From assembly GCA_910587475.1 (NCBI GenBank), contig CAJUMR010000010.1:20161-84160 (forward strand): a stretch of DNA of 64,000 nt, in the 5' to 3' direction. Position numbers and translations under genes: made by a program. This stretch comes from an uncultured Muribaculaceae bacterium. Lineage in GTDB: Bacteria > Bacteroidota > Bacteroidia > Bacteroidales > Muribaculaceae. The notes under the pieces are model-generated. The model had not been told where the DNA came from. It saw only the letters and a list, made by a program, of their open reading frames with translations, and did not search any database. This document shows, piece after piece, positions 1-8,183 of the stretch (position 1 is the stretch's first letter; the number at the start of each line of letters is the position of its first letter).

Positions 1-2
1 TA

Positions 3-950
3 CCAACCGGTCAGGCGCCGACGGCCCTCGTCGGCAACGAACGTAAGCTCTATCATCTGATAGCGATGCGCTTCATCGCCGCCTTCTATCCCGATTGTAT
101 CTTCCTGCAGACCACCGTGCTCGGCAAGGCTGCAGAAGTGGAATTCAAGGCTGTCGGCAAGGTGATCGAGTCGGCCGGATGGCGCACATTGTTTGCCGGT
201 GACACCAACGACAACGACAAAGCGCAGGACGACGGCGACAGCATCATGCCGCCGTTCAAGGTCGGCGAATCGGGTCCTCACACCCCGGCACTGCAACAGA
301 AAACCACCCAGCCTCCGAAATACTACACCGAAGGCACGCTGCTGCGCGCAATGGAGTCGGCAGGCAAAACGGTCGACGACGACGAACTCCGCGAAGCGAT
401 GAAAGAAAACGGCATCGGACGCCCGTCGACACGCGCAGCCATAATCGAAACGCTGTTCAAACGCCGCTATATCTACCGCGAGCGTAAGAACATAATGGCA
501 TCACAAGCCGGCATCGACCTTATCGCCACAATTCGCGACGAACTGCTCAAAAGCGCCAAGCTCACAGGCCTTTGGGAAAACAAGCTCCGACGCATCGAGC
601 GCGGCGACTACTCTGCGCCTGAATTTATCGGCGAACTCAAGACCCAGATAAGTGAAATAGTGATCAACGTGCTGACCGACAATTCGTCGCGCCGCATCGA
701 GACCGCCGAAGAAAAACCCGAAAAGCCAAAAAAAGAAGCTAAACCCAAAGCCAAACGCGCCCCCCGCAAGAAAAAAATCGACAGTCTCGATGCTATAGCA
801 TGTCCGGTGTGCGGCAAAGGCCACATTATCAAGGGCCGCACAGCCTATGGATGCTCCCGCTACGCCGAAGGCTGCTCATGCCGCCTGCCCTTCGAACAGT
901 ATCCCGACTCGCTCACCCCGGCGCAACTGGCCGACAAACTGAAAAAATAA
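3..950 (+). CDS. topB: DNA topoisomerase III, C-terminal part (5' end outside window)
   Basis: Type IA topoisomerase that relaxes and decatenates DNA through a transient 5'-phosphotyrosine break. The frame is already open at the window edge (reading PTGQAPTALVGNERKLYHLI) and continues past the internal ATG at 66, so the N-terminal toprim domain and the active-site Tyr lie upstream and are not visible. The visible part holds the family signature NGIGRPSTRAAIIE (about residues 115-128 from ATG 66), the following RRYIYRE segment, and a Lys/Pro/Ala-rich linker leading to a C-terminal zinc-ribbon-like module with CPVCGKGH and later Cys residues (CSRYAEGCSC). This tail is typical of Bacteroidetes TopB. 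The stop overlaps the next start by one base (TAATG), suggesting translational coupling. The family call is secure; choosing TopB over TopA rests on the C-terminal motifs. Confidence 0.88.
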   Translation, partial: PTGQAPTALVGNERKLYHLIAMRFIAAFYPDCIFLQTTVLGKAAEVEFKAVGKVIESAGWRTLFAGDTNDNDKAQDDGDSIMPPFKVGESGPHTPALQQKTTQPPKYYTEGTLLRAMESAGKTVDDDELREAMKENGIGRPSTRAAIIETLFKRRYIYRERKNIMASQAGIDLIATIRDELLKSAKLTGLWENKLRRIERGDYSAPEFIGELKTQISEIVINVLTDNSSRRIETAEEKPEKPKKEAKPKAKRAPRKKKIDSLDAIACPVCGKGHIIKGRTAYGCSRYAEGCSCRLPFEQYPDSLTPAQLADKLKK

Positions 951-1453
951 TGGCAGACAACGAACTCTTTCCAACCGTAGACACCGACGGACGTGTGACA
1001 GGATCGGCTACCCGCCGCGAGTGCCACTCAGGCTCGATGCTCCTCCACCCGGTAGTGCATCTCCACGTGTTTGCACCTGACGGAACGCTGTTGCTTCAGA
1101 AGCGCTCCGACGACAAAGACATACAACCCGGCCGTTGGGACACATCGGTCGGAGGTCACGTCGATTACGGCGAAAGCATCGCGACCGCCCTGCGTCGGGA
1201 GGCGGCCGAAGAACTCGGGCTCACTGAGTTTGAGGCTGAAGCGCTGTCGCCCTATGTGTTTCAATCGTCAGTGGAGCGCGAACTCGTCAACACGTTCGTA
1301 ACTACGGTCGAAAAAGACTATCCTTTTGTGTTTCAGCGCGAGGAGATCAGCGAGATCGCCTTCTGGAGCCACGACGAAATCAAAGCCGCCATCGGCAAGG
1401 GCATACTCACCCCCAACTTCGAACAAGAATATATCAGGCTGCTTGAAAAATGA
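950..1453 (+). CDS. NUDIX hydrolase
   Basis: Predicted to cleave a nucleoside diphosphate linked to another moiety; the substrate is not known. The protein is 167 aa. The NUDIX box is complete: G, five residues, E, seven residues, then REAAEELGL, with the helix at about residues 67-89. It is preceded by a strand typical of the IPP-isomerase-like branch (LLLQKRS, GRWDTSVGGHV). The start is the ATG that overlaps the topB stop (TAATG); a longer frame upstream lies inside topB and is ignored. The end overlaps the next small gene by ATGA. The N-terminal ELFPTVDTDGRVTG pattern and the H-x-x-VHLHVF strand resemble YfcD-like housekeeping NUDIX proteins. Confidence 0.9.
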   Translation: MADNELFPTVDTDGRVTGSATRRECHSGSMLLHPVVHLHVFAPDGTLLLQKRSDDKDIQPGRWDTSVGGHVDYGESIATALRREAAEELGLTEFEAEALSPYVFQSSVERELVNTFVTTVEKDYPFVFQREEISEIAFWSHDEIKAAIGKGILTPNFEQEYIRLLEK

Positions 1454-1605
1454 CAGCCAACGAGATCATACAGACCGCCATTGTGGCCGCCATTCTCATC
1501 GGGTGCGCAGTCAGCATCGTCGCAAGAATCAGGCGAAAAAAACACTGCTCATGCTGCGATTCGACGACATGCCCGTTGAAAAAGAAATCACAGAAGCAAA
1601 CTTAG
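1450..1605 (+). CDS. small Cys-rich single-pass membrane protein (FeoB-associated-like)
   Basis: A 51-aa frame starting at the ATG that overlaps the NUDIX stop (ATGA). One hydrophobic helix (about residues 7-25) is followed by a basic stretch RIRRKK and a Cys cluster, CSCCDSTTCPLKKK. This layout matches the small FeoB-associated Cys-rich membrane proteins that are often annotated near iron transport genes, although no feoB is in the window. It could bind iron or zinc at the cytoplasmic face. The overlap with the gene before it, together with the coherent TM-basic-Cys design, supports a real gene. Function is inferred only from this pattern. Confidence 0.65.
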   Translation: MTANEIIQTAIVAAILIGCAVSIVARIRRKKHCSCCDSTTCPLKKKSQKQT

Positions 1606-1680
1606 CGGCTTCATAAATCTGTGCTTTATCCGCTGTGGCATAGAGCAATAGAAAAATGCAACCGATTTTTTAGAGAAAAG

Positions 1681-1713
1681 ATTGCGCGGAATTAAAAATA
1701 AGCATTAAATTTG
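1681..1713 (+). promoter_or_regulatory. Bacteroidetes-type promoter for the ferredoxin gene
   Basis: ATTG (1681-1684), 21 bases, then TAAATTTG (1706-1713), which fits TAnnTTTG. The predicted transcription start is about 45 nt before the ferredoxin ATG. Confidence 0.6.
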
Positions 1714-1765
1714 CACCGCAAAACAATTCGAAACCCGTATTATAATTATCTAAAACAAATCAATT

Positions 1766-1936
1766 ATGGCTTACGTAATTACCGATCGCTGTGTGGCTTG
1801 TGGAACTTGTCTTCCCGTATGCCCCGTAGAAGCAATCTCAGAAGGCGAAATCTATCACATCGATCCCGATACCTGCATCGAATGTGGTTCATGTGCTGAA
1901 GTGTGCCCCAGCGGTGCAATCGAACCCGGCGAATAA
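1766..1936 (+). CDS. 2[4Fe-4S] ferredoxin
   Basis: A 56-aa bacterial/clostridial-type ferredoxin, a cytoplasmic one-electron carrier. Two binding motifs are intact: CVACGTCLPVCP (from residue 9) and CIECGSCAEVCP (from residue 37), each the classic CxxCxxCxxxCP that holds one cubane cluster together with the distal Cys of the other. The acidic character and short length are normal for the family. It is a single-gene unit between its own promoter and a strong terminator. The electron-transfer partner (pyruvate:ferredoxin oxidoreductase, hydrogenase or Rnf) cannot be told from the context. Confidence 0.95.
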   Translation: MAYVITDRCVACGTCLPVCPVEAISEGEIYHIDPDTCIECGSCAEVCPSGAIEPGE

Positions 1937-1961
1937 TCGCTTCAGAGCATACAATTCATAA

Positions 1962-1990
1962 CAAAGGCGCGGCCTCAGGTCGCGCCTTTG
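1962..1990 (+). terminator. intrinsic terminator after ferredoxin
   Basis: Perfect 10-bp stem CAAAGGCGCG / CGCGCCTTTG with a 9-nt loop, followed by TTGT. It lies 26 nt after the ferredoxin stop. Confidence 0.8.
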
Positions 1991-2057
1991 TTGTCTCCGG
2001 TCCCCGGGCATTCTGTTAAAAAGCTTTGTCTATGGGTGGAATCCGCAAGAGTTTTAT

Positions 2058-2065
2058 TAACTTTG
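2058..2065 (+). promoter_or_regulatory. -7 element TAACTTTG upstream of lptD
   Basis: Exact TAnnTTTG match 27 bases before the proposed TTG start. No convincing TTTG lies at the usual 19-21 base distance, so only the -7 box is supported. Confidence 0.45.
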
Positions 2066-2091
2066 TGTGTTTATAAGACTATGTCCGAACG

Positions 2092-4863
2092 TTGAGAACG
2101 TCTCTACTATATATCATCGCTCTGCTATTCTTGCCTTCGCTCTGTCTGGCCATAAGCCGCGACGGAGACGAACCGCTTGACACAGCGTCTGTTGCGTCGG
2201 CGTCAGACAGTCTGACCATCGACTCCGTGATGCCCGACAGCATAGCCGCCCCCTCTGCAACAGCACAATCCGACACCACTGCGCCGACAAGCATGCCGAC
2301 CGCAGCCGACGACTCACTGCAGCCGCGCAGCCGCATAGTGCGCGAAAAAGCCGATCTGGAAACCGTTGTTAATTTTTCGTCATCCGACTCCATGCTGATC
2401 ATCCGCCGCGACTCGGCATTCATGTATGGACAAAGCACAGTTCAATATGGCAATATACAGCTCGACGCGGCTCAGATAGAGATGGACCTGTCGGACAACA
2501 CCGTCTATGCCGTAGGCCGCATCGATTCGATCGGTGAAGTGGAAGGCAAGCCTGTGTTCACCGACAACGGCACGGAGTATGAAGCGGCAACCATGCGCTA
2601 CAACATGACGTCGGAAAAAGGCTATATCACCAACGTTGTCACCCAGCAGGGCGAAGGCTATCTGACCGGCGGCAACACCAAGAAAGCAGCCGACGGATCG
2701 TTCTACACCAAAGACGGCTTCTACACCACCTGCGACGACCACGAGTGCCCTCACTTCGGCTTCCAGCTCACGAAAGCCAAGATCCAACCCGGCAAAAACA
2801 TCGTCACGGGTCCGGCCTACATGGTCCTCGCCGGTCTGCCACTGCCGCTCGCAGTGCCTTTCGGCTACTTCCCGTTCACCGAAAGCTATTCGTCGGGAGT
2901 GATAGTGCCGACCTTCGGCGACGACTACAACCGCGGCTTCTATCTGAGCAACGGCGGCTACTACTTCGCAATCAGCGACAACATGGACGCGGCTCTGACC
3001 GGCGAAATCTACACCAAAGGATCGTGGGGGCTCCGCGCACAGTCCAACTATGTGAAACGCTACAAATACAGCGGAAATTTCAACATCAGCTACCTGAAGA
3101 CCATCTCAGGCGAGAAAGGCGATCCGGATTACTCGACACAGACCAACTTCCAGATACTCTGGAGCCACACCCAGGACGCCAAGGCCAACCCCAACATGAA
3201 CCTGTCGGCGAGCGTCAACTTCACGACAAGCGGCTATTCGCGCAACGACCTCGGATCGTACTACTCTCCGTCGTTCACCGAGAACACAAAAAGTTCGACG
3301 GTCAATATGACCTACCGCATTCCAAATTCAAAATGGTCGTTCTCTACGACTATGAACGTGTCGCAACGCACTCAGGACTCGACACTGGCAGTATCGTTCC
3401 CCAACCTGACTGTGACCATGTCGCAGACCTACCCCTTCAAGCGCAAGAAACGCGCCGGCGACGAGAAATGGTATGAAAAAATCAAGCTGTCCTACTCCGG
3501 ACAGTTCCAGAACTCGCTGACGGCCAAGCAAGACGTATTCTTCAAAAAGAGTCTGATCAAGGACTGGCGCAACGGCATGCGTCACGAGATACCTATCTCC
3601 GCGACATTCAACGCGTTCAACTACATCAACATCACCCCGTCGATCAGACTCACCGACCGAATGTACACCAACAAAGTCACCCGTCACTGGGACGAATTGC
3701 GCGGCGTAGAGGTCTGCGACACCAACTACAACTTCTACAACGTCTACGACTTCACGACGTCAGTATCGCTCGACACCAAGATCTACGGTTTCTTCCAGCC
3801 GCTTGGTTTCCTCGGCAAGAAGATCAAGATGGTAAGACACGTGCTGACGCCCTCGGTATCGTTCAACTACTCCCCCGACTTCGGATCGCCGTTCTTCGGC
3901 TACTACGGACAGTATCAGTACACCGGAGTCAATGGCGAAGCACTTGTCAAGCGCTACAATTACTTCCCCAACGCCCTCTATGGCGTCCCGGGCGAAGGCA
4001 AAACGGGATCGTTGAGCTACTCACTGTCGAACAACCTCGAAATGAAGGTGAAGAGCGACAACGACTCGATCGGAGAAAAGAAGATCTCACTGATCGAAAA
4101 CCTGTCGCTGTCGCAGAGCTACAACTTCGCAGCCGACTCGATGAATTTCAGCGACATCAACTCGTCGATCCTGATCAGAGTTACCAAAGGCTTCAACCTC
4201 AATCTCTCGGCCGTATGGGACGTCTACACCTACCAACTCAACGAGTACGGCAACCCTGTGAGAGTCAACATACCCCGCTGGAAGGCAGGAAAGGGTCTCG
4301 GCCGTCTGCGCTCGACAGGCACATCGTTCTCCTACACGTTCAACAACGACACATTCAAGCGCAAGGACAAAAACAAAAACAAGAACAAAGACAACAACGA
4401 CCAGAATCAGAGCGGCTCGCAGTACGACCGCAACCAACGCGACCAACAGAACGGCAACGACGGAGGCGGCGGATCATTTGACTCGGACGGGTATATGAAA
4501 TGGTCAGTGCCATGGAGTCTGTCGGTGAACTATTCGGTCAGCTATGCCTACGGAGCGTTCAACAAGCAGAAGCTCGAATACGACGGCCGCATAACCCAGA
4601 ACCTGAGTTTCTCGGGCAATATACAGCCGACCAAAAACTGGAACTTCTCGTTCTCGGCGTCGTACAACTTCGACACTCACAAACTGGCATATATGAACTG
4701 TAACATCGGCCGCGATCTCCACTGCTTCACGATGAATGCAAGCTTTGTGCCGGTCGGCCCTTACAAGAGCTACAACTTCCACATCTCAGTGAAATCAGCG
4801 CTCCTGAGCGATCTCAAATACGACAAACGCTCGTCTATCTCCAACGGCATCATATGGTATTGA
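2092..4863 (+). CDS. lptD: LPS-assembly outer membrane protein LptD
   Basis: A 923-aa outer-membrane beta-barrel expected to insert lipopolysaccharide into the outer leaflet at the end of the Lpt bridge. The first 20 residues form a signal peptide ending CLA. An OstA/LptA-like jellyroll domain follows (about residues 95-230, with repeated strand patterns such as DNTVYAVGRID), then the conserved GLPLPLAVPFGYFPF segment of Bacteroidetes LptD and a long barrel ending in the typical aromatic IIWY. A Lys/Asn/Asp/Gln/Gly-rich stretch (about residues 757-800) is probably a surface loop. The frame has no ATG after the last upstream stop, so the start is the TTG at 2092. A four-codon frame (ATG 2081 to TGA 2095) overlaps it. 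Confidence 0.85.
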   Translation: MRTSLLYIIALLFLPSLCLAISRDGDEPLDTASVASASDSLTIDSVMPDSIAAPSATAQSDTTAPTSMPTAADDSLQPRSRIVREKADLETVVNFSSSDSMLIIRRDSAFMYGQSTVQYGNIQLDAAQIEMDLSDNTVYAVGRIDSIGEVEGKPVFTDNGTEYEAATMRYNMTSEKGYITNVVTQQGEGYLTGGNTKKAADGSFYTKDGFYTTCDDHECPHFGFQLTKAKIQPGKNIVTGPAYMVLAGLPLPLAVPFGYFPFTESYSSGVIVPTFGDDYNRGFYLSNGGYYFAISDNMDAALTGEIYTKGSWGLRAQSNYVKRYKYSGNFNISYLKTISGEKGDPDYSTQTNFQILWSHTQDAKANPNMNLSASVNFTTSGYSRNDLGSYYSPSFTENTKSSTVNMTYRIPNSKWSFSTTMNVSQRTQDSTLAVSFPNLTVTMSQTYPFKRKKRAGDEKWYEKIKLSYSGQFQNSLTAKQDVFFKKSLIKDWRNGMRHEIPISATFNAFNYINITPSIRLTDRMYTNKVTRHWDELRGVEVCDTNYNFYNVYDFTTSVSLDTKIYGFFQPLGFLGKKIKMVRHVLTPSVSFNYSPDFGSPFFGYYGQYQYTGVNGEALVKRYNYFPNALYGVPGEGKTGSLSYSLSNNLEMKVKSDNDSIGEKKISLIENLSLSQSYNFAADSMNFSDINSSILIRVTKGFNLNLSAVWDVYTYQLNEYGNPVRVNIPRWKAGKGLGRLRSTGTSFSYTFNNDTFKRKDKNKNKNKDNNDQNQSGSQYDRNQRDQQNGNDGGGGSFDSDGYMKWSVPWSLSVNYSVSYAYGAFNKQKLEYDGRITQNLSFSGNIQPTKNWNFSFSASYNFDTHKLAYMNCNIGRDLHCFTMNASFVPVGPYKSYNFHISVKSALLSDLKYDKRSSISNGIIWY

Positions 4864-4905
4864 TCCGCGGGAGCAAGCGCTGTCGCCACTCCATAAACAA
4901 CGACT

Positions 4906-5661
4906 ATGAAACTTATCTCCTGGAATGTCAACGGCCTCAGAGCCGTATGCGGCAAAGGATTTGCCGAAATATTCAACGATCTCGGGGCAGACTTTTTCTG
5001 CCTTCAAGAAACAAAACTCAGTCCCGGCATAGCAGTGCCTGAATTCGAAGGCTACGAGTCATACTGGAGCCTGGCTGAAAAAAAAGGCTATTCGGGCACG
5101 GCGATCTACACACGCCGCACGCCCAAAAGCGTCAGCTATGGCATCGGCCACGAACGCCATGACAACGAAGGCCGTGTCATAACCCTCGACATGGATGATT
5201 TCTATCTGGTGACTGTCTACACCCCCAACTCGCAGGATCAGCTCGCACGCCTCGACTACCGCATGGATTGGGAGAACGATTTCCGCAACTATCTGACCGA
5301 ACTCGACAAACAGAAGCCGGTGATAGTGTGCGGCGACATGAATGTCGCCCATAAGGAGATCGATCTCAAGAACCCCAAGACCAACCGACGCAACCCCGGG
5401 TTCACCGACGAGGAGCGAGCCGAGTTCACAAAACTGCTTGAGGCAGGCTTTGTCGACACGTTCAGACTGATCCACCCCGACCTGACTGATGCCTATTCGT
5501 GGTGGAGCTACCGCATGAGAGCGAGAGAGAAGAACGTGGGGTGGCGCATCGATTACTTTGTCGTGTCGGAACGTCTGGCACCGAAAGTCACCGACGCCAA
5601 CATCAGAGCTGACATCTACGGCTCAGACCATTGTCCGGTGGTGCTTGAACTCGACATCTGA
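4906..5661 (+). CDS. xth: exodeoxyribonuclease III / AP endonuclease
   Basis: A 251-aa cytoplasmic Mg-dependent enzyme of the exonuclease-endonuclease-phosphatase family that cuts DNA at abasic sites and removes 3' blocks in base-excision repair. All signatures are visible: SWNVNGLRA at the N terminus, LQETKL (metal-binding Glu), the GDMNVAH catalytic Asp/Asn, the SWWSYR segment, and terminal GSDHCPV (catalytic Asp-His). Length and motif order are full. It begins 42 bases after the lptD stop and may be co-transcribed with it. The C-terminal end faces rho across a bidirectional terminator. Confidence 0.95.
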   Translation: MKLISWNVNGLRAVCGKGFAEIFNDLGADFFCLQETKLSPGIAVPEFEGYESYWSLAEKKGYSGTAIYTRRTPKSVSYGIGHERHDNEGRVITLDMDDFYLVTVYTPNSQDQLARLDYRMDWENDFRNYLTELDKQKPVIVCGDMNVAHKEIDLKNPKTNRRNPGFTDEERAEFTKLLEAGFVDTFRLIHPDLTDAYSWWSYRMRAREKNVGWRIDYFVVSERLAPKVTDANIRADIYGSDHCPVVLELDI

Positions 5662-5689
5662 TAAAATCATCCCAAAGTCAACCGACACA

Positions 5690-5739
5690 AAAACCGACGG
5701 GCCAATCAGTCTGAAATGCTGAATTGGCCCGTCGGTTTT
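5690..5739. terminator. bidirectional terminator between xth and rho
   Basis: Perfect 17-bp inverted repeat (arms 5690-5706 and 5723-5739) with an additional CAG/CTG pair inside. An A-run precedes and a T-run follows, so it can work for both converging transcripts. Confidence 0.9.
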
Positions 5740-5774
5740 GTATCTGTTCAACAGGATTGGAGCCTGCCGATGTG

Positions 5775-7802
5775 TCAATCTCCCATGGTGCGGAGGAGTT
5801 CGTCGTTGTCGCGGGTGCGCTCCATGCGGTCTTTGATAAATTCCATCGCCTCGATCGAATTTCGGTCGGAAAGGAAGCGGCGGAGTATCCACATGCGGTT
5901 GAGTGTCTCCGAACGCAACAACAGGTCGTCGCGGCGGGTGCTCGACGCCATGATGTCGACAGCCGGGAAAATACGTTTGTTTGAAAGCTTGCGGTCGAGC
6001 TGAAGCTCCATGTTGCCCGTACCTTTGAATTCCTCGAAAATGACTTCGTCCATCTTCGAGCTTGTTTCGGTGAGGGCAGTCGCTATGATGGTGAGCGATC
6101 CGCCGCCTTCGATGTTGCGGGCTGCGCCGAAAAAGCGTTTCGGTTTCTGGAGAGCGTTGGCATCGACACCGCCTGAAAGGATCTTGCCCGATGCGGGGGC
6201 ACAGGTGTTGAACGCGCGTGCGAGTCGTGTGATAGAGTCGAGGAGGATAACGACGTCGTGGCCACATTCGACCATGCGCTTGGCTTTTTCGAGAACGATG
6301 CCGGCAATCTTGACATGGCGGTCGGCCGGCTCATCGAATGTCGAAGCGATAACCTCTGCATTGACACTGCGCATCATGTCGGTCACTTCTTCAGGGCGTT
6401 CGTCGATGAGAAGGATCATGATGTAGGTCTCGGGGTGGTTCTCGGCAATGGCATTGGCAATATCCTTCAAGAGAATAGTCTTACCTGTCTTCGGGGGCGC
6501 CACGATCAGACCGCGCTGCCCCTTGCCTATCGGTGAGAACATGTCGACCACGCGTGTCGAGAGATTGCAGGTGTTGCCGCTTGTAAGATCGAATTTCTCG
6601 TCGGGGAAAAGCGGTGTAAGGTGTTCGAAAGGCACACGGTCGCGGATAAAGTCGAGCGATCGGCCGTTGACACTGCGCACAGATGTCAAGGGGAAGTATT
6701 TTTCGCCTTCGCGGGGAGGACGCACGGTAGCCTCGACCACGTCGCCGGTCTTAAGACCATACTGTTTGATCTGCTGCTGAGTCAGGTAGACATCATCGGG
6801 CGATGGCATGTAGTTGAAATCGGCCGAACGGAGAAAGCCATATCCACCGTTGTCGATCTCAAGCACTCCCGTAGTCTCGATAAAATCTTCGAAATCGTAA
6901 CGGGGCAGCTGCGGGAACTGCACACGGTCCTGGTTGTACTGCTGATTCTGATTGTTGCGGTTTTTCTTTTTCTTTCCCTGACCCTGCTGTTGGTTGTTGG
7001 CGGGTATCTGGCTGTTGGCGGTCGGCTCACCGATCACTATCGGCGCAGGCGCGGGCTGTGAAGGCTGAGCGTAGGGCTGCTGCCTGTCGGCGTCATCCTT
7101 GTCACGCTGAGAACGCGGAACGAATTTTTGACCGCCGCTGCGGGGGAAGAATGATCCGAAAGCCGAATCATTGGGCCGGAAATCGTTGTGACGTTGCTGT
7201 TGAGGCTGCTGAACTTCGGGCTGCTGAACCGGAACTGCGGCTTCGGGCTGCTGAGCCTCCGCCACATTCGTGTTGCTGGCGGCCTCCTGATTATCGGAGA
7301 TCTGCTTTTCGGCCTGCTGATCGGGAGCGGCACCCTGAGCGCCGTCGGCTTCAACGCCAGCTGCTTGCACGGCTGCATCGGCCGTCGGCTGTACGTCGGC
7401 CTTACGCGGACGTCCGCGACGCTTGCGCTGTGGCTCTTCAGCAGGCTTTTCGGCTGCGGCTTCGATCGGTTCGGCTGCCGGAGCTGCCGGAGTCTCAGCT
7501 TGCTTAGCAGGCTGCTCAGGCTGTTCAGCCGGTTGTTCGGGCTGCTGCTGTTTCGGCTTTCTGCCACGCTTTTTCGGAGCATTCTTAGCCTGATCCTGAG
7601 CGGAGGCGGACTGTTTATCGGATTTACCCTCGTCCTTGCGCTTGTTGGCGACAGCTGTCGACCTGTCAATCGCTTGCTGATCGAGGATGTTATAGATAAG
7701 ATCTTCTTTTTTTGAAAGGTCGATTTTTTTGATACCCATTGCTTCAGCAACAGATTTCAATTCAGAATCGGCCATCTCGTTAAGTTGTGAAATATTATAC
7801 AT
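5775..7802 (-). CDS. rho: transcription termination factor Rho with a large disordered insert
   Basis: A 675-aa hexameric RNA-dependent ATPase that ends transcription. Domains: Rho N-terminal helical domain (about 1-45); a low-complexity insert rich in Q, P, A, E and N (about 46-300); RNA-binding cold-shock domain (about 308-385); ATPase core with P-loop APPKTGKT (435-442) and Walker B VVILLDS; then the R-loop/Q-loop region and C terminus. The core is intact. E. coli Rho is about 420 aa, so the insert explains the extra length. The insert contains two AT-hook-like basic motifs, KKRGRKPK (77-84) and RKRRGRPRK (126-134), plus KKKKNRNN near 277. Inserts of this type occur in Bacteroidetes Rho; the Bacteroides thetaiotaomicron protein has been reported to form condensates through it. 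It is transcribed alone after a long leader. Confidence 0.97.
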   Translation of the reverse strand: MYNISQLNEMADSELKSVAEAMGIKKIDLSKKEDLIYNILDQQAIDRSTAVANKRKDEGKSDKQSASAQDQAKNAPKKRGRKPKQQQPEQPAEQPEQPAKQAETPAAPAAEPIEAAAEKPAEEPQRKRRGRPRKADVQPTADAAVQAAGVEADGAQGAAPDQQAEKQISDNQEAASNTNVAEAQQPEAAVPVQQPEVQQPQQQRHNDFRPNDSAFGSFFPRSGGQKFVPRSQRDKDDADRQQPYAQPSQPAPAPIVIGEPTANSQIPANNQQQGQGKKKKNRNNQNQQYNQDRVQFPQLPRYDFEDFIETTGVLEIDNGGYGFLRSADFNYMPSPDDVYLTQQQIKQYGLKTGDVVEATVRPPREGEKYFPLTSVRSVNGRSLDFIRDRVPFEHLTPLFPDEKFDLTSGNTCNLSTRVVDMFSPIGKGQRGLIVAPPKTGKTILLKDIANAIAENHPETYIMILLIDERPEEVTDMMRSVNAEVIASTFDEPADRHVKIAGIVLEKAKRMVECGHDVVILLDSITRLARAFNTCAPASGKILSGGVDANALQKPKRFFGAARNIEGGGSLTIIATALTETSSKMDEVIFEEFKGTGNMELQLDRKLSNKRIFPAVDIMASSTRRDDLLLRSETLNRMWILRRFLSDRNSIEAMEFIKDRMERTRDNDELLRTMGD

Positions 7803-8029
7803 AAATAATAGGTTTCTGCGTCAGAGGTATAGAGTTTCTGCGGGAGATTCCCCTCAAAAACGAGGCACTACCATAATCAATGGATGCCTTTGCATAAAAT
7901 CTTCGTTATTATAAAGTGGATGAAAAAATGCGGAACTTGTAAAAAAACCGCCCGAGAAATCGAAATGACAAACTTAACGCATGGGAGCGAAGCTCAGATC
8001 AAACTCAAATGTTCTCGTGAATTGTGATG
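7803..8029 (-). other. long 5' leader of rho
   Basis: About 220 nt between the predicted transcription start and the rho ATG, with no plausible gene inside. Leaders of rho genes are a known site of autoregulation by premature termination in other bacteria; that this applies here is inference. The rest of the gap up to 8183 holds the rho promoter and the terminator of the DUF4855 operon. Confidence 0.5.
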
Positions 8030-8060
8030 CAAAGATACATCTTTTATAAGAAAAAACAAA
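8030..8060 (-). promoter_or_regulatory. rho: rho promoter
   Basis: On the minus strand, TTTG (8060-8057), 19 bases, then TATCTTTG (8037-8030), an exact TAnnTTTG. It is one of the best promoter matches in the window. Confidence 0.75.
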
Positions 8061-8131
8061 ATAATCGCCGAAAAGTTCTTAACAAAAATTTCGTGAAAGC
8101 GGTAGGGCGTAAACGGTCTATCTAAAACACA

Positions 8132-8158
8132 CAGACCGCCGGGAAATCCGGCGGTCTG
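8132..8158 (-). terminator. terminator of the DUF4855 gene pair
   Basis: 11-bp perfect stem CAGACCGCCGG / CCGGCGGTCTG with a 5-nt loop. On the minus strand it is followed by TGTGTTTTAG. It lies just after the stop at 8184. Confidence 0.8.
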
Positions 8159-8183
8159 CATGGTAAGTGTCTCTGCTTATAAC

